A stretch of DNA of 64,000 bases, from assembly GCF_000425545.1 (NCBI RefSeq), contig NZ_AUDQ01000005.1, forward strand, positions 124,001 through 188,000, read 5' to 3'. Below, piece by piece: positions 9,739-18,512 of this stretch. Origin of the DNA: Sporosarcina ureae DSM 2281. GTDB lineage: Bacteria > Bacillota > Bacilli > Bacillales_A > Planococcaceae. A program made the translations under genes and the position numbers. Position 1 is the stretch's first letter. Every line of letters starts with the position of its first letter. Below the pieces are notes generated by a model. The model did no database searches, was not told where the DNA came from, and worked only from the letters and a program-made list of their open reading frames with translations.

Positions 9739-10250
9739 AAATGCTTCCCCAACTCATGCACAATATGCGGCAACTCCGGCACGATCAGCTTATCCATCGC
9801 CAGCGTCACAGCCTTCGAAGAGCCCGGCAATAAAAACACGGCCTGTAAGCCCATCCCACCTGCCGCCGCGCGACTGAGCAATGCTTTCGATCCCACGTCT
9901 TCGGTATAACTCAAAAAGCGAAACAGTTCGCCAAAACCGTCTAACGGCTTCGTGAAATAAGGTGACACGGTTTCCACTGTAATATCCCGTGCGCCAATCC
10001 CCGTTCCGCCAGTGAAAATCATTGCCTGAATGGATGAATCGGACGACCAAGCGGACAGCCGCTCTACAATGTGCACCGCTTCATCCGAGCAAATTTCATA
10101 CGCCTTCACAGTATGGCCAGCTTCAACCAGCTTGTCGCAAATCACCTTGCCGCTCTTGTCGTCCGCTTTGGTCCGTGTGTCACTGATGGTCAGCACAGCG
10201 ACCGCAATCGATTTGTCTCGCGCTTTCTGTGGTAAATGAGCCTCTTCCAT
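9732..10250 (-). CDS. moaB: Molybdenum cofactor biosynthesis protein MoaB/MogA family
   Basis: A 172-residue molybdopterin adenylyltransferase-type protein. It shows VLTISDTRT, FTGGTGIGARD and the LLPGSSKAV motif of the MPT-binding fold. It would adenylate molybdopterin before MoeA inserts molybdate. AGGAGG lies eight bases before ATG 10250. It follows moeB by 12 bp and is the last gene of the nar-nre-narK-moeB run; its 3' end touches repeat array 1, and no separate terminator is seen. Confidence 0.93.
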   Translation of the reverse strand: MEEAHLPQKARDKSIAVAVLTISDTRTKADDKSGKVICDKLVEAGHTVKAYEICSDEAVHIVERLSAWSSDSSIQAMIFTGGTGIGARDITVETVSPYFTKPLDGFGELFRFLSYTEDVGSKALLSRAAAGGMGLQAVFLLPGSSKAVTLAMDKLIVPELPHIVHELGKHLE

Positions 10251-10262
10251 TAGCTATTCCTC

Positions 10263-11282
10263 CTAGCCGAATAATGAATGATAGATTTTTCGTCCTTCTC
10301 GCATATCTTTCAGTCCATGAATCAATAGTCTGCCGTTGCCGAATAAAATACAGCGATAGCCTTCCGCTTGAAACTCTACGAAAAACGGTGTCTCCCGGTA
10401 CTTCGACCCCAGTTGTTGCGCGACTTTCACACCGTCTGCCACCGTCAAATTACGTCCCGCATCCGGTATGATTTGCACTGTATCGCGTCCGCATAGCACA
10501 GCGTATTGCGTTCCCGCCGCTTGATGTAACGCAGGGTACGTCGGATGTTCACCACATGTTTCGCATTGCGGGTTCTTCATCCGACTAATTCCTGCTTCCA
10601 CTGATGTATTATTCCACACATCAAAATGCAGAAGTTTTGTGCGCATGGCCTCTTCATTCCCCGTTAGCCATTTCATCGCTTCCGCACTTTGATGTGCAGC
10701 CGAAATCTGTACAGCGGGCGCAATTATCCCTACTGTATCACATGTTTCATTGACTGCCGGCATGACCGGTAGTAGACAGCGAAAACATGGTGTCTTGCTT
10801 GGAATGAAAGGAAAGACGCTGCCTGAACTGCTCACGACTGCGCCGTAGACCCAAGGGATATTCAGTTTCCATGCGACGTCATTGATTAGCAAACGCGTCT
10901 CGAAATTATCAGTTGCGTCGAGTAAAATATCCGCACCGACCGCAATTTCTTCAAGTAGTGGTCCGTCGATATGATCGAGCACCGTCGTAATGTCTACGTC
11001 TTCACGAATAGCATGCAAGCGGCGCGCTGCTGCCACCACTTTTGGCACACTATTTTTCGCATCTGCTTCGACAAATAATTGTTGCCTCTGCAAATTGGAT
11101 GCTTCAACATAATCGCGGTCTGCAAGCGTTATTTTGCCGATTCCCGCGCGTACGAGTGTCTCCGAAATCGAAGATCCGAGTGCGCCACAGCCTATGATTA
11201 CCGCATGTGCGTTTGATAGTTGCCGCTGTCCCAACGTGCCAATAGGTTGAAATAATGTTTGCCTTGAATAACGATTCTCCAC
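10263..11282 (-). CDS. moeB: Molybdopterin-synthase adenylyltransferase MoeB (ThiF/E1-like)
   Basis: A 339-residue E1-like enzyme that adenylates the MoaD C-terminus. It has the nucleotide-binding GCGALGSSI near residue 32, the DRDYVEASNLQRQ segment and zinc ligands CFRC (middle) and CETC (C-terminal). The start is GTG 11282, with AAAGGAAG eight bases upstream. About 90 residues follow the zinc site but lack an obvious rhodanese active Cys. It lies 42 bp after narK and 12 bp before moaB. Confidence 0.92.
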   Translation of the reverse strand: MENRYSRQTLFQPIGTLGQRQLSNAHAVIIGCGALGSSISETLVRAGIGKITLADRDYVEASNLQRQQLFVEADAKNSVPKVVAAARRLHAIREDVDITTVLDHIDGPLLEEIAVGADILLDATDNFETRLLINDVAWKLNIPWVYGAVVSSSGSVFPFIPSKTPCFRCLLPVMPAVNETCDTVGIIAPAVQISAAHQSAEAMKWLTGNEEAMRTKLLHFDVWNNTSVEAGISRMKNPQCETCGEHPTYPALHQAAGTQYAVLCGRDTVQIIPDAGRNLTVADGVKVAQQLGSKYRETPFFVEFQAEGYRCILFGNGRLLIHGLKDMREGRKIYHSLFG

Positions 11283-11324
11283 TGGATCTACTTCCTTTCA
11301 TTAAACCACAAGCGAGGCAATCGG

Positions 11325-12836
11325 TTAAGACCGATTGCCTACGTTTACATCTGGACTAATATCACTGAATGAACCAACATAGCGAACTACATCACCTGTT
11401 CCATCTATTACTGAACTGATGGATAGGAACTCCAGATACTCTTCGCCGTTCTTTTTCTTATTCCAAATTTCACCTTGCCATTCACCTTGTTCATTAATAG
11501 TGCGCCACATGTCGTTATAGTATTCCCGGTCATGCCTGCCTGAACTTAAGATATTCGGACTCTTACCGAGTACTTCCTCTTCACTATAACCTGTTAGTTT
11601 CGTAAATGCCGGATTGACGGAAACAATAAGCCCCTTTGAATTGGTCACGAGAATACCTTGCCCAGTCGAATCAAATACTTCTTTAGACAAGCTCGTGCGA
11701 TCCATATAGTAGAGCCAGAAAGCCAACACAAGACTGACTAACGATACTTGTGAAAACGCCATGAAGCCAATTGAATAAGAGCCTGTCATGGAGAAGATCG
11801 TTGCAAGTAATAATGGAGGGAAAAATCCACCAAGACCACCCATCATCGATACAATTCCGTTCACTGTACCTGCTTGCTTACTGAAATACATCGGTACTAG
11901 TTTAAAAATAACACCATTTCCGAGACCCGCAGCTGCTGCAATCATAATACTGCCGACTGTGTACAGTTCGATACCCGGTGAAAATGCCAGGACGATGGAC
12001 GAAATTGTCAAACCTGCGAAACAACCCATTAATAAGAATAACGGCTGGAATTTATCGCCTAACCAACCACCGACTGGACGCAATAACGTCGCGACGACGA
12101 TGAAGCCGGCTGTACGAAGTCCTGCGTCGACCTTTTCAAGTTCAAAGTAATTGACGAGAAAACTCGGCAAGAACACGGTAAACGCAACGAATGAACCGAA
12201 TGTGATGAAATAGAACAACGAGAAGAACCAAAGTTTCTCATTCTTATAAACACCTTTAATTTGCTCGACAATGGGTGCTTTCACTTTTACTTCTTTACGG
12301 TCACCGAAGAAGAAGTTCATTGCGATGAACGCAAGCAGTAAAATTAAGTACATTTTGACAGTCAACGACCAACCAAACTTCATAGCGAGTACGGGTGCTG
12401 CAAACGTCGTGATTGCTGTCCCGATGTTCCCCATTCCGTAAATACCATTGACCAGTCCGTGCTTTTCTTTAGGATAATACTTCGGTAGCGACGTAACACC
12501 AACAGAGAAAATCGCGCCCCCTATCCCAAGTAACGTACCGCCGATCAAAAGCCCTGTCACTGTTGATGTTTCACTTATGTAGTAGACAGGAAATAGCAAT
12601 ACGATGAAACTGATGAAAAACATCATACGTGCGCCATAGACATTGGCGTAGTAGCCGAGTGGAATTCGCAAAATTGAACCGAGTACTACAGGGATTGCTG
12701 TGATGATGGCCACACGCTCTGGTGGAATGTTGATATCTTCGCTTATAAATGGTAGCAAGGAAGAAATCAGTACCCACACCATGAAGCCGACAACTAGATT
12801 TGCCGTCTGTAGAGGCAACTGAATCTTTTGTGTCAT
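11325..12836 (-). CDS. narK: NarK-type nitrate/nitrite transporter fused to a C-terminal PAS domain
   Basis: A 503-residue protein. Residues 1 to about 385 form a 12-helix NarK/NarT-like MFS transporter with nitrate-signature-like stretches GNIGTAITTFAAP and GLGNGVIFKLVPMYF. Residues 387-490 are a PAS domain: VFDSTGQGILVTN, NPAFTKLTGYSEEEVLGKSP, then the W-rich EGEIW-like segment and a closing YVGSFSDIS. The usual carrier is about 390-400 residues, so the PAS is an addition. It probably imports nitrate or exchanges nitrite. The PAS may sense a ligand or redox state, which is inference. There is no stop or frameshift between the parts. Confidence 0.93.
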   Translation of the reverse strand: MTQKIQLPLQTANLVVGFMVWVLISSLLPFISEDINIPPERVAIITAIPVVLGSILRIPLGYYANVYGARMMFFISFIVLLFPVYYISETSTVTGLLIGGTLLGIGGAIFSVGVTSLPKYYPKEKHGLVNGIYGMGNIGTAITTFAAPVLAMKFGWSLTVKMYLILLLAFIAMNFFFGDRKEVKVKAPIVEQIKGVYKNEKLWFFSLFYFITFGSFVAFTVFLPSFLVNYFELEKVDAGLRTAGFIVVATLLRPVGGWLGDKFQPLFLLMGCFAGLTISSIVLAFSPGIELYTVGSIMIAAAAGLGNGVIFKLVPMYFSKQAGTVNGIVSMMGGLGGFFPPLLLATIFSMTGSYSIGFMAFSQVSLVSLVLAFWLYYMDRTSLSKEVFDSTGQGILVTNSKGLIVSVNPAFTKLTGYSEEEVLGKSPNILSSGRHDREYYNDMWRTINEQGEWQGEIWNKKKNGEEYLEFLSISSVIDGTGDVVRYVGSFSDISPDVNVGNRS

Positions 12837-12893
12837 AGGAATCCATCCAATCTGAAATTAGTAGCAATGCTAACCCATTTCTTTCATTGTTTG

Positions 12894-13427
12894 TTAATCC
12901 GGTAGAATTGACGTGTATAATTGGTCGAATAATTCATCTTGCTCTTTGGCAAGTAAGACCGATAGAACCATTGGGAAAATGACGTTTTCTTCTTTTACAA
13001 AGTGAATCATGATCACTTCAAAAGCCTCGCCTGCGTCTTTTACGACGTCTTGCATCATAGCGAGTGTAAATTCCGATAGATCCCCTCTTGTGTGATGAAG
13101 GAAATGTCCGATAAACGCATCGATCTCGTCGTGTTCTTCTTGCACAGCTTGAACCGGTCCTTGATCACTGCCCACATATTTCGCGAGCATTGGAAACAGG
13201 AATGCTTCTTCCTTTTCCGTATGATTCTTTAGCGGATCAATGAATTCGACGACTAGCACGCGCAATCGCTTGAGCGCTTCGAGGCCTTCTTCACGCGTGA
13301 ATCTATCGCTCTCAAAATCCAGTACGATCGCATGCCACTGCTCCATTAAAGATGTCAGGAAACGATGTTCATTTTCGAGCACGCGTAATGCAGGTAGCGT
13401 ATGCGTAAGTCCTGTATTGACCATCAT
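12894..13427 (-). CDS. Hemerythrin-like HHE domain protein
   Basis: A 177-residue four-helix protein with diiron-type ligands spread as ENEHRF, KNHTEKEEAFLFP, EEHDEID and HFVKEENVIFP, typical of hemerythrin HHE domains. It may bind O2, NO or iron; related proteins sit beside denitrification genes or act in iron-sulfur repair. It lies 15 bp after nreC and 57 bp before narK, so it is expressed with the nitrate cluster. The exact role is unknown. Confidence 0.85.
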   Translation of the reverse strand: MMVNTGLTHTLPALRVLENEHRFLTSLMEQWHAIVLDFESDRFTREEGLEALKRLRVLVVEFIDPLKNHTEKEEAFLFPMLAKYVGSDQGPVQAVQEEHDEIDAFIGHFLHHTRGDLSEFTLAMMQDVVKDAGEAFEVIMIHFVKEENVIFPMVLSVLLAKEQDELFDQLYTSILPD

Positions 13428-13442
13428 CCTTCACCCCTTCAT

Positions 13443-14093
13443 TTAGAAATTTAAAAATTTCTTGCGCAGCGCGTATTCGACGAGTTCCGGACGACTCTTC
13501 AATTGCAACTTGTCCATCATTTTCGCTTTATGCGCTTCTACAGTCTTGACGGAAATATAAAGCATTTCTGCAATTTCCTTATTACCGTAACCTTTAGCAA
13601 CAAGCGGCAGAATCTCGATTTCGCGTTTAGATAAAATCTTGAACGGATCATCTTCATCTGCCTCTTTCGTGCCTTTCTTCACAAACTCCCTGACAAGCGA
13701 CGTAGCCATGGACGGGTGAACATACGTCCCGCCGTCGTATACTTCACGAATGGCGTGTAGCAATTCTTCATCAGGAGCATTTTTCAAAATATAACCCGCT
13801 GCACCGTTTTTAAGTACATGAAACATATACTCCTCGTCATCGTACATTGTTAAAATGACGATTTTGGTTTCTGGGAAATCTTCATGAATTTTGCCTGTCG
13901 TAATCAATCCACTTTGGCCAGGAGGCATGCTAAGATCCAGTAAAATAATATCCGGTTTGTGCTTCGCAACTAGTTCATACGCTTCCAATCCATCTGCCGC
14001 TGTTGCTACGACTTCCATATCGTCTTGGAAATTCAAAATATGCATGAATCCTGTGCGGACGACTGCATGATCATCAGCTATTATGATTTTCAC
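13443..14093 (-). CDS. nreC: NreC-type response regulator (LuxR/NarL family)
   Basis: A 216-residue regulator. The receiver domain has the acid pair DD (residues 7-8), phospho-Asp in [11 protein letters not shown] and Lys in GYILKN. A C-terminal LuxR helix-turn-helix follows ([22 protein letters not shown]). It starts at GTG 14093 with GAAGGAG upstream and overlaps the nreB end by 20 bases. In Staphylococcus NreC activates nar genes without oxygen. The likely targets here are the palindromes before narG. Confidence 0.93.
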   Translation of the reverse strand: MKIIIADDHAVVRTGFMHILNFQDDMEVVATAADGLEAYELVAKHKPDIILLDLSMPPGQSGLITTGKIHEDFPETKIVILTMYDDEEYMFHVLKNGAAGYILKNAPDEELLHAIREVYDGGTYVHPSMATSLVREFVKKGTKEADEDDPFKILSKREIEILPLVAKGYGNKEIAEMLYISVKTVEAHKAKMMDKLQLKSRPELVEYALRKKFLNF

Positions 14094-15156
14094 TTGTTGC
14101 TCTCTCCTTCTTCAGTGGAATAGTTGCTTGGACTGTTGTGCCTTCTTGCTGACTAGAATTGATCGTCAAATTACCACCTACTAGTTCCACTCGTTCTTTC
14201 ATACCATAGAGACCAAGGCCCGTGCCTTGCGGTGTGAAGTCATTGACATCAAAGCCAACACCTTCATCAAATACTTTTATTTGCAACTGGCCATCTGCTT
14301 CGCTCAATGTTAAAAAGACATCTTCTACTTGGGCATATTTCATGGAGTTGAGAATCGCTTCCTGGCCGATACGATACGCAACCGTTTCAATCGCGCCTTC
14401 ATAACGACGTTCCCTCAAATCGGATTCGAAATGAACATACAGTCCGTAATTCTTTTCAAGATTCTTGATGTGCGTTCGGAAAGCGGCTTCTAATCCGAAA
14501 TCATCGAGTACAGCCGGTCGTAATTCGACAGATAGATGACGGATCTCATCAAGTAAGCGCATCAACGAACCTTCCGTTTGACGCAACTTCTCAAGCGCCT
14601 TATCAGTCATACCCATATATTTCAATACGCGCAAATCGACGAGTGAACTGAGCATCTCTTGCGCTACACTGTCATGCAGCTCGCGTGAAATTCGTTTGCG
14701 TTCATTTTCCTGCGCCAAAATGACTTGTTGCATGCGCAATTTTTGGTGGAGAATTTCGGACGTCTCGGTTTGCCGTGTTAAATTACGCAACATCAACATG
14801 GACACGTGGTTGTCTTTATCCAACACCTGATACGTTGCGCTGTATGGTTGCACACCAAGATCTTTCGTCTCCAAATAGAGTTGGAATGAAGATAAGGTTT
14901 GTTGTGGTTTCTCCATGAAACACGAGACACACGTCATCTGTTCGTCTTCACTCGTGAAGCCGCGGCATGTGAGACACATCGCGTCAGCCTCGCCTTGCAG
15001 CATCTTTTCATAGAGAGCGGGTTCTATAATTTCTTTCGCCGCTTCATTCATCGATAGAATCTCGCCGTTCGCGCCAAAAAAGAACATCGCTTCTGTCGTA
15101 CGATCATATAGTTTGTGCAGCATAGTGGTTAGTTGGTCATTATCCAATAAAGTCAT
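14074..15156 (-). CDS. nreB: NreB-type oxygen-sensing histidine kinase
   Basis: A 360-residue cytoplasmic kinase without membrane helices. The N-terminal PAS-like domain carries Cys 61, 64, 76 and 79 in the spacing C-x2-C-x11-C-x2-C, the same spacing as the oxygen-labile Fe-S cluster of Staphylococcus NreB. A HisKA_3 segment ([14 protein letters not shown]) and an ATPase domain ([20 protein letters not shown]) follow. It should phosphorylate NreC when oxygen is absent. AAGGAG lies about 10 bases before the ATG, inside nreA, so the genes are coupled. Confidence 0.94.
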   Translation of the reverse strand: MTLLDNDQLTTMLHKLYDRTTEAMFFFGANGEILSMNEAAKEIIEPALYEKMLQGEADAMCLTCRGFTSEDEQMTCVSCFMEKPQQTLSSFQLYLETKDLGVQPYSATYQVLDKDNHVSMLMLRNLTRQTETSEILHQKLRMQQVILAQENERKRISRELHDSVAQEMLSSLVDLRVLKYMGMTDKALEKLRQTEGSLMRLLDEIRHLSVELRPAVLDDFGLEAAFRTHIKNLEKNYGLYVHFESDLRERRYEGAIETVAYRIGQEAILNSMKYAQVEDVFLTLSEADGQLQIKVFDEGVGFDVNDFTPQGTGLGLYGMKERVELVGGNLTINSSQQEGTTVQATIPLKKERATSENHNS

Positions 15157-15616
15157 CTTTCAATCGCTCCTTCATGTGAAACGGTCCGAACTGAGGTCCT
15201 ACCGCATGCTTGAATTGCTCAAACTTGTCAGCCGTTAACCGGTTCGCTTCACGATAGCCAATCAAAAGCACGCCTTGCACATGATCATCAAGGAATAATG
15301 GTATCGCACCAAAACTTCTCAGCTTTTCAAATACGACAATTGGATAGTTATAGAGATCTCCATCCATCACACTTACGTCTACGTTCTCGATATTCATTGG
15401 CTTTCCTGTCTTGAAAACAATTCCTGCCACACCTTTTCCTGATTGAAGGACGATTCTACGATAGCGTAAACTTATATTCCCCGTTACATATCGCCATCTA
15501 AAGTCGTGATGATATTTCTTCAAATCCACTAACGCTAAGCCAATGAAATCCGCATGAAGCGTTTCTTTCAAATTGTCGATCGCCAGTTGGAAATTACTAT
15601 TTGCTTGTCCCGTCAT
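15140..15616 (-). CDS. nreA: NreA nitrate-binding GAF-domain protein
   Basis: A 158-residue single GAF domain protein next to nreBC. NreA binds nitrate and releases NreB from inhibition in Staphylococcus; the same gene order supports the same role. GKGVAGIVFKTGKPMNI and GAIPLFLDDHVQGVLLIGY are typical GAF strands and helices. ATG 15616 has AGGAG eight bases upstream. It starts 29 bp after narI, pointing to one transcript with narGHJI. Confidence 0.92.
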   Translation of the reverse strand: MTGQANSNFQLAIDNLKETLHADFIGLALVDLKKYHHDFRWRYVTGNISLRYRRIVLQSGKGVAGIVFKTGKPMNIENVDVSVMDGDLYNYPIVVFEKLRSFGAIPLFLDDHVQGVLLIGYREANRLTADKFEQFKHAVGPQFGPFHMKERLKDDFIG

Positions 15617-15645
15617 AGCATAATCTCCTATTATTCATCATTCGC

Positions 15646-16341
15646 TTACCGAGGTGATTGTTTGGTGGGCTGATGTTTTCTATATAGGATATAACTTCTA
15701 CCTACATAATTCAATGGCACACTCCAGACGTGAACGAGTCGCGTAAATGGCCACATTGCAAAAATCAGGAAGCCAGTTACAACATGAAGCTTGAATGCAA
15801 TTGGAACAGATGCCATATAGGCAGCTTCCGGTTGGAAAAGTAGCAAGGATCTGAACCAGACCGAAATCGTATCACGGTAATCAAATCCTGGCGTCATCGT
15901 GTTCGTGATCAATGAGCTGTATACCCCAATGAACACGATAAACAGCAAAAAGGTATTGACGATTAAATCCGATCTAGAAGATAACTTGCGAACATTTTTC
16001 TTTGTGAAACGACGTGACGTCAGAATAATCATTCCGGCTAGCGTCATCACACCAAAGAATCCGCCACCCCATACGGCGCCGATGTGGTACATGTGATCGC
16101 TAATACCCATTGCCCGCGTCCACTCTTTCGGAATCCCAAGTCCCGCCACATGACCTAAAATCACAGGGAAGATTCCGATGTGGAACAACAAACTACCAAT
16201 CATCAATTGTTTCTTTTCAATAAACTCGCTCGACTTTGCGGTCCAACCGAATTGATCGCTCTTATAGCGGAAAATATGTCCTACAATAAATACTGCGATA
16301 CAGATGTAAGGAAAAATGACCCATAGAAATTGACTAGTCAT
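15646..16341 (-). CDS. narI: Respiratory nitrate reductase gamma subunit NarI
   Basis: A 231-residue diheme cytochrome b with five membrane helices that oxidises menaquinol and passes electrons to NarH. Candidate heme-binding His are 54 and 64 (LLFHIG, LGHVAG) plus the C-terminal pair in FKLHVVTG and RLVHVWS. ATG 16341 has GGGAGG nine bases upstream and overlaps the narJ stop by eight bases. The length is normal. Confidence 0.95.
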   Translation of the reverse strand: MTSQFLWVIFPYICIAVFIVGHIFRYKSDQFGWTAKSSEFIEKKQLMIGSLLFHIGIFPVILGHVAGLGIPKEWTRAMGISDHMYHIGAVWGGGFFGVMTLAGMIILTSRRFTKKNVRKLSSRSDLIVNTFLLFIVFIGVYSSLITNTMTPGFDYRDTISVWFRSLLLFQPEAAYMASVPIAFKLHVVTGFLIFAMWPFTRLVHVWSVPLNYVGRSYILYRKHQPTKQSPR

Positions 16342-16903
16342 TAGCGGAAACCTCCCGTTGAATACATGATTTACATGTTTCACGCAGTGCACGGATCAAA
16401 TGCAGCCATGGACTTTCATACTTTTCAAGGGCTTTCATTAGAAAGTACGAACCGTCCTCGATGACTGCGAGCAACATTGAAAAGCTCTGTTGCGCTCGCG
16501 GATCTCCCTTCCATTCAGCTGCATAAATAAATTCACACATTAACGGAAGCAAGTCAGATAGTTCTTCATCCGGCATTTCGAGCCCGAACATTTCGTATAA
16601 TACTTTTAACTGCGCTAGCGTCTGACCACGCTCTTTTGAGTCCGCAAACTTCACATAGGTCATGAACAACGTAGCATCTTTTTGGAAATCAAATGTGTAG
16701 GTGTACATCTCTTGTATTTCATCCAAACTGTACGTTTGCATCGTTTGCCAATACAGCTGCAGGTTTTCATAACCTGCAGCTTCTTCTGTTACATACTCAT
16801 TCCACATATCTGGATGGAATGTCAGCTTTTCCGGGTAGTTCAGTTGATGGGAGAAAAAGCCGAAGATATGCTTCTTATCATATAAGAGATCAAGATTAAT
16901 CAC
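16334..16903 (-). CDS. narJ: Nitrate reductase assembly chaperone NarJ
   Basis: A protein of about 189 residues, helical and acidic, of the NarJ/TorD family that holds NarG until the cofactor is inserted. It has no membrane segment. GTG 16903 is chosen because GGGGGG lies seven bases upstream; an ATG at 16918 is possible but overlaps that site. It overlaps narH by eight bases and narI by eight bases, the standard narGHJI layout. Confidence 0.92.
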   Translation of the reverse strand: MINLDLLYDKKHIFGFFSHQLNYPEKLTFHPDMWNEYVTEEAAGYENLQLYWQTMQTYSLDEIQEMYTYTFDFQKDATLFMTYVKFADSKERGQTLAQLKVLYEMFGLEMPDEELSDLLPLMCEFIYAAEWKGDPRAQQSFSMLLAVIEDGSYFLMKALEKYESPWLHLIRALRETCKSCIQREVSAND

Positions 16904-18512
16904 GCCAGATCCCCCCATAGAAATTCTCTTCGTAGATTTGCTTGCCCGTTTTCACTGGAGCTGCTCCCGGCGTCACAGGTCCACAACCATCACACCCTCC
17001 GTCCGATCCCATTACGGAGAATGAAGAATACGGATTTTGGGCTGGTGCTTGTTCGCCGTATGTGCCCATGCCGTCATAACCTGCTGAACCTTGTGAGCGG
17101 TAGACGTTCATCTGACTTTCCTTATGAGATGTCGGGATCACGAAACGATCTTCGTATTTGGCAATAGCAAGCAAGCGATACATCTGCTTTGTCTGTTTGG
17201 CAGTCAATCCGACACGCTCTAGTTTGGATTCGTCGAAGTCTTTACCTGAAGAAACCGCACGCATATACGAACGCATCATCGCCATCCGCTGCAAGCCTCC
17301 CTTGACGATATCCACATCTCCAGCCGTTAGCATATTGGCTAAATACTGAAGTGGAATTCGCATTTCTTCAATGGCTGGGAAAATCATGTCCGGATTTTTG
17401 ATGGAATCTTTCCCTTCAAAGTAGTTCATGATCGGGCTAAGTGGCGGAACGTACCATACCATTGGCAATGTCCGGTATTCCGGGTGCAATGGGAAGGCCA
17501 GTTTATACTCAATCGCTAACTTATACACCGGTGAATTTTGTGCTGCTTCGATCCAGTCTTCAGAAATACCATCTTTGATTGCTTGTTCGATAATTTCCGG
17601 ATCATGTGGATCTAGGAACAAATCGCATTGTGCTTGGTACAAGTCTTTCGGATCGGGTGTAGATGCGGCTTCTTGCACGCGGTCTGCGTCATAAAGCAAG
17701 ACACCTAGGTAGCGGATTCGACCTGTGCATGTCTCGGAACAAACTGTCGGCAAACCGGATTCCACGCGCGGAAAACAGAATGTACATTTTTCCGCTTTAT
17801 TCGTTTTCCAGTTGAAGTACACTTTCTTGTACGGACAACCCGTCATGCAGTAACGCCATCCGCGACATGCTTCTTGGTCGACAAGAACGATTCCATCTTC
17901 GTCACGCTTGTACATGGCGCCTGACGGACAAGAGGCTACACAGCTCGGGTTCAAGCAGTGTTCACATAGTCGTGGCAAGTACATCATGAACGCTTGTTCA
18001 AAGTTGAATTTGATTTCTTCTTCGATTTTCTCAATATTTGGATCAGTGGGTCCTGTAATATGTGCACCAGCTAACTGATCTTCCCAGTTCGGACCCCACT
18101 CTGGATCCATGTATTCGCCTGTGACTACAGACTTTGCACGTGCAACCGGCGTATGTTCTTGATCCGGTGCGGACGTCAGTTTTTCATAGTCGTACGTCCA
18201 TGGCTCATAGTAATCTTTCATTTCAGGCATATCCGGATTATAGAAGATTTTACCGAGTGCGACTTTCGACAGTTTAGAACCAGACTTCAATTCCAACTTA
18301 CCCTTTCGCAACTGCCAGCCACCCTTGTAGAGTTCTTGGTCTTCCCAGCGTTTCGGGTACCCAATCCCCGGTTTCGTTTCTACGTTATTGAACCACATAT
18401 ACTCGGCACCTTCGCGGTTCGTCCATGTCGTTTTACATGTCACACTACACGTATGACACCCAATACACTTGTCTAAGTTCATTACCATTGCTACCTGCGC
18501 TTTAATTTTCAA
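16896..18512 (-). CDS. narH: Respiratory nitrate reductase beta subunit NarH
   Basis: A 538-residue iron-sulfur subunit carrying electrons from NarI to NarG. The first ferredoxin motif is at Cys 16, 19, 22 and 26. Later motifs are CEHCLNPSC..C, CRGWRYC (Trp replacing a Cys, the known 3Fe-4S site) and CTFC. The start is a TTG at 18512, with GGAGG nine bases upstream inside narG, an 11-base overlap. A Gly/Cys-rich tail (GGCDGCG) near residue 505 is an added feature. Confidence 0.97.
   Translation of the reverse strand: MKIKAQVAMVMNLDKCIGCHTCSVTCKTTWTNREGAEYMWFNNVETKPGIGYPKRWEDQELYKGGWQLRKGKLELKSGSKLSKVALGKIFYNPDMPEMKDYYEPWTYDYEKLTSAPDQEHTPVARAKSVVTGEYMDPEWGPNWEDQLAGAHITGPTDPNIEKIEEEIKFNFEQAFMMYLPRLCEHCLNPSCVASCPSGAMYKRDEDGIVLVDQEACRGWRYCMTGCPYKKVYFNWKTNKAEKCTFCFPRVESGLPTVCSETCTGRIRYLGVLLYDADRVQEAASTPDPKDLYQAQCDLFLDPHDPEIIEQAIKDGISEDWIEAAQNSPVYKLAIEYKLAFPLHPEYRTLPMVWYVPPLSPIMNYFEGKDSIKNPDMIFPAIEEMRIPLQYLANMLTAGDVDIVKGGLQRMAMMRSYMRAVSSGKDFDESKLERVGLTAKQTKQMYRLLAIAKYEDRFVIPTSHKESQMNVYRSQGSAGYDGMGTYGEQAPAQNPYSSFSVMGSDGGCDGCGPVTPGAAPVKTGKQIYEENFYGGIWRD

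Noticed and set aside
9425-9877. 150-codon plus-strand open frame
   Set aside because: It is composed of repeat array 1 and then antisense moaB; peptide is low-complexity and has no start signal.
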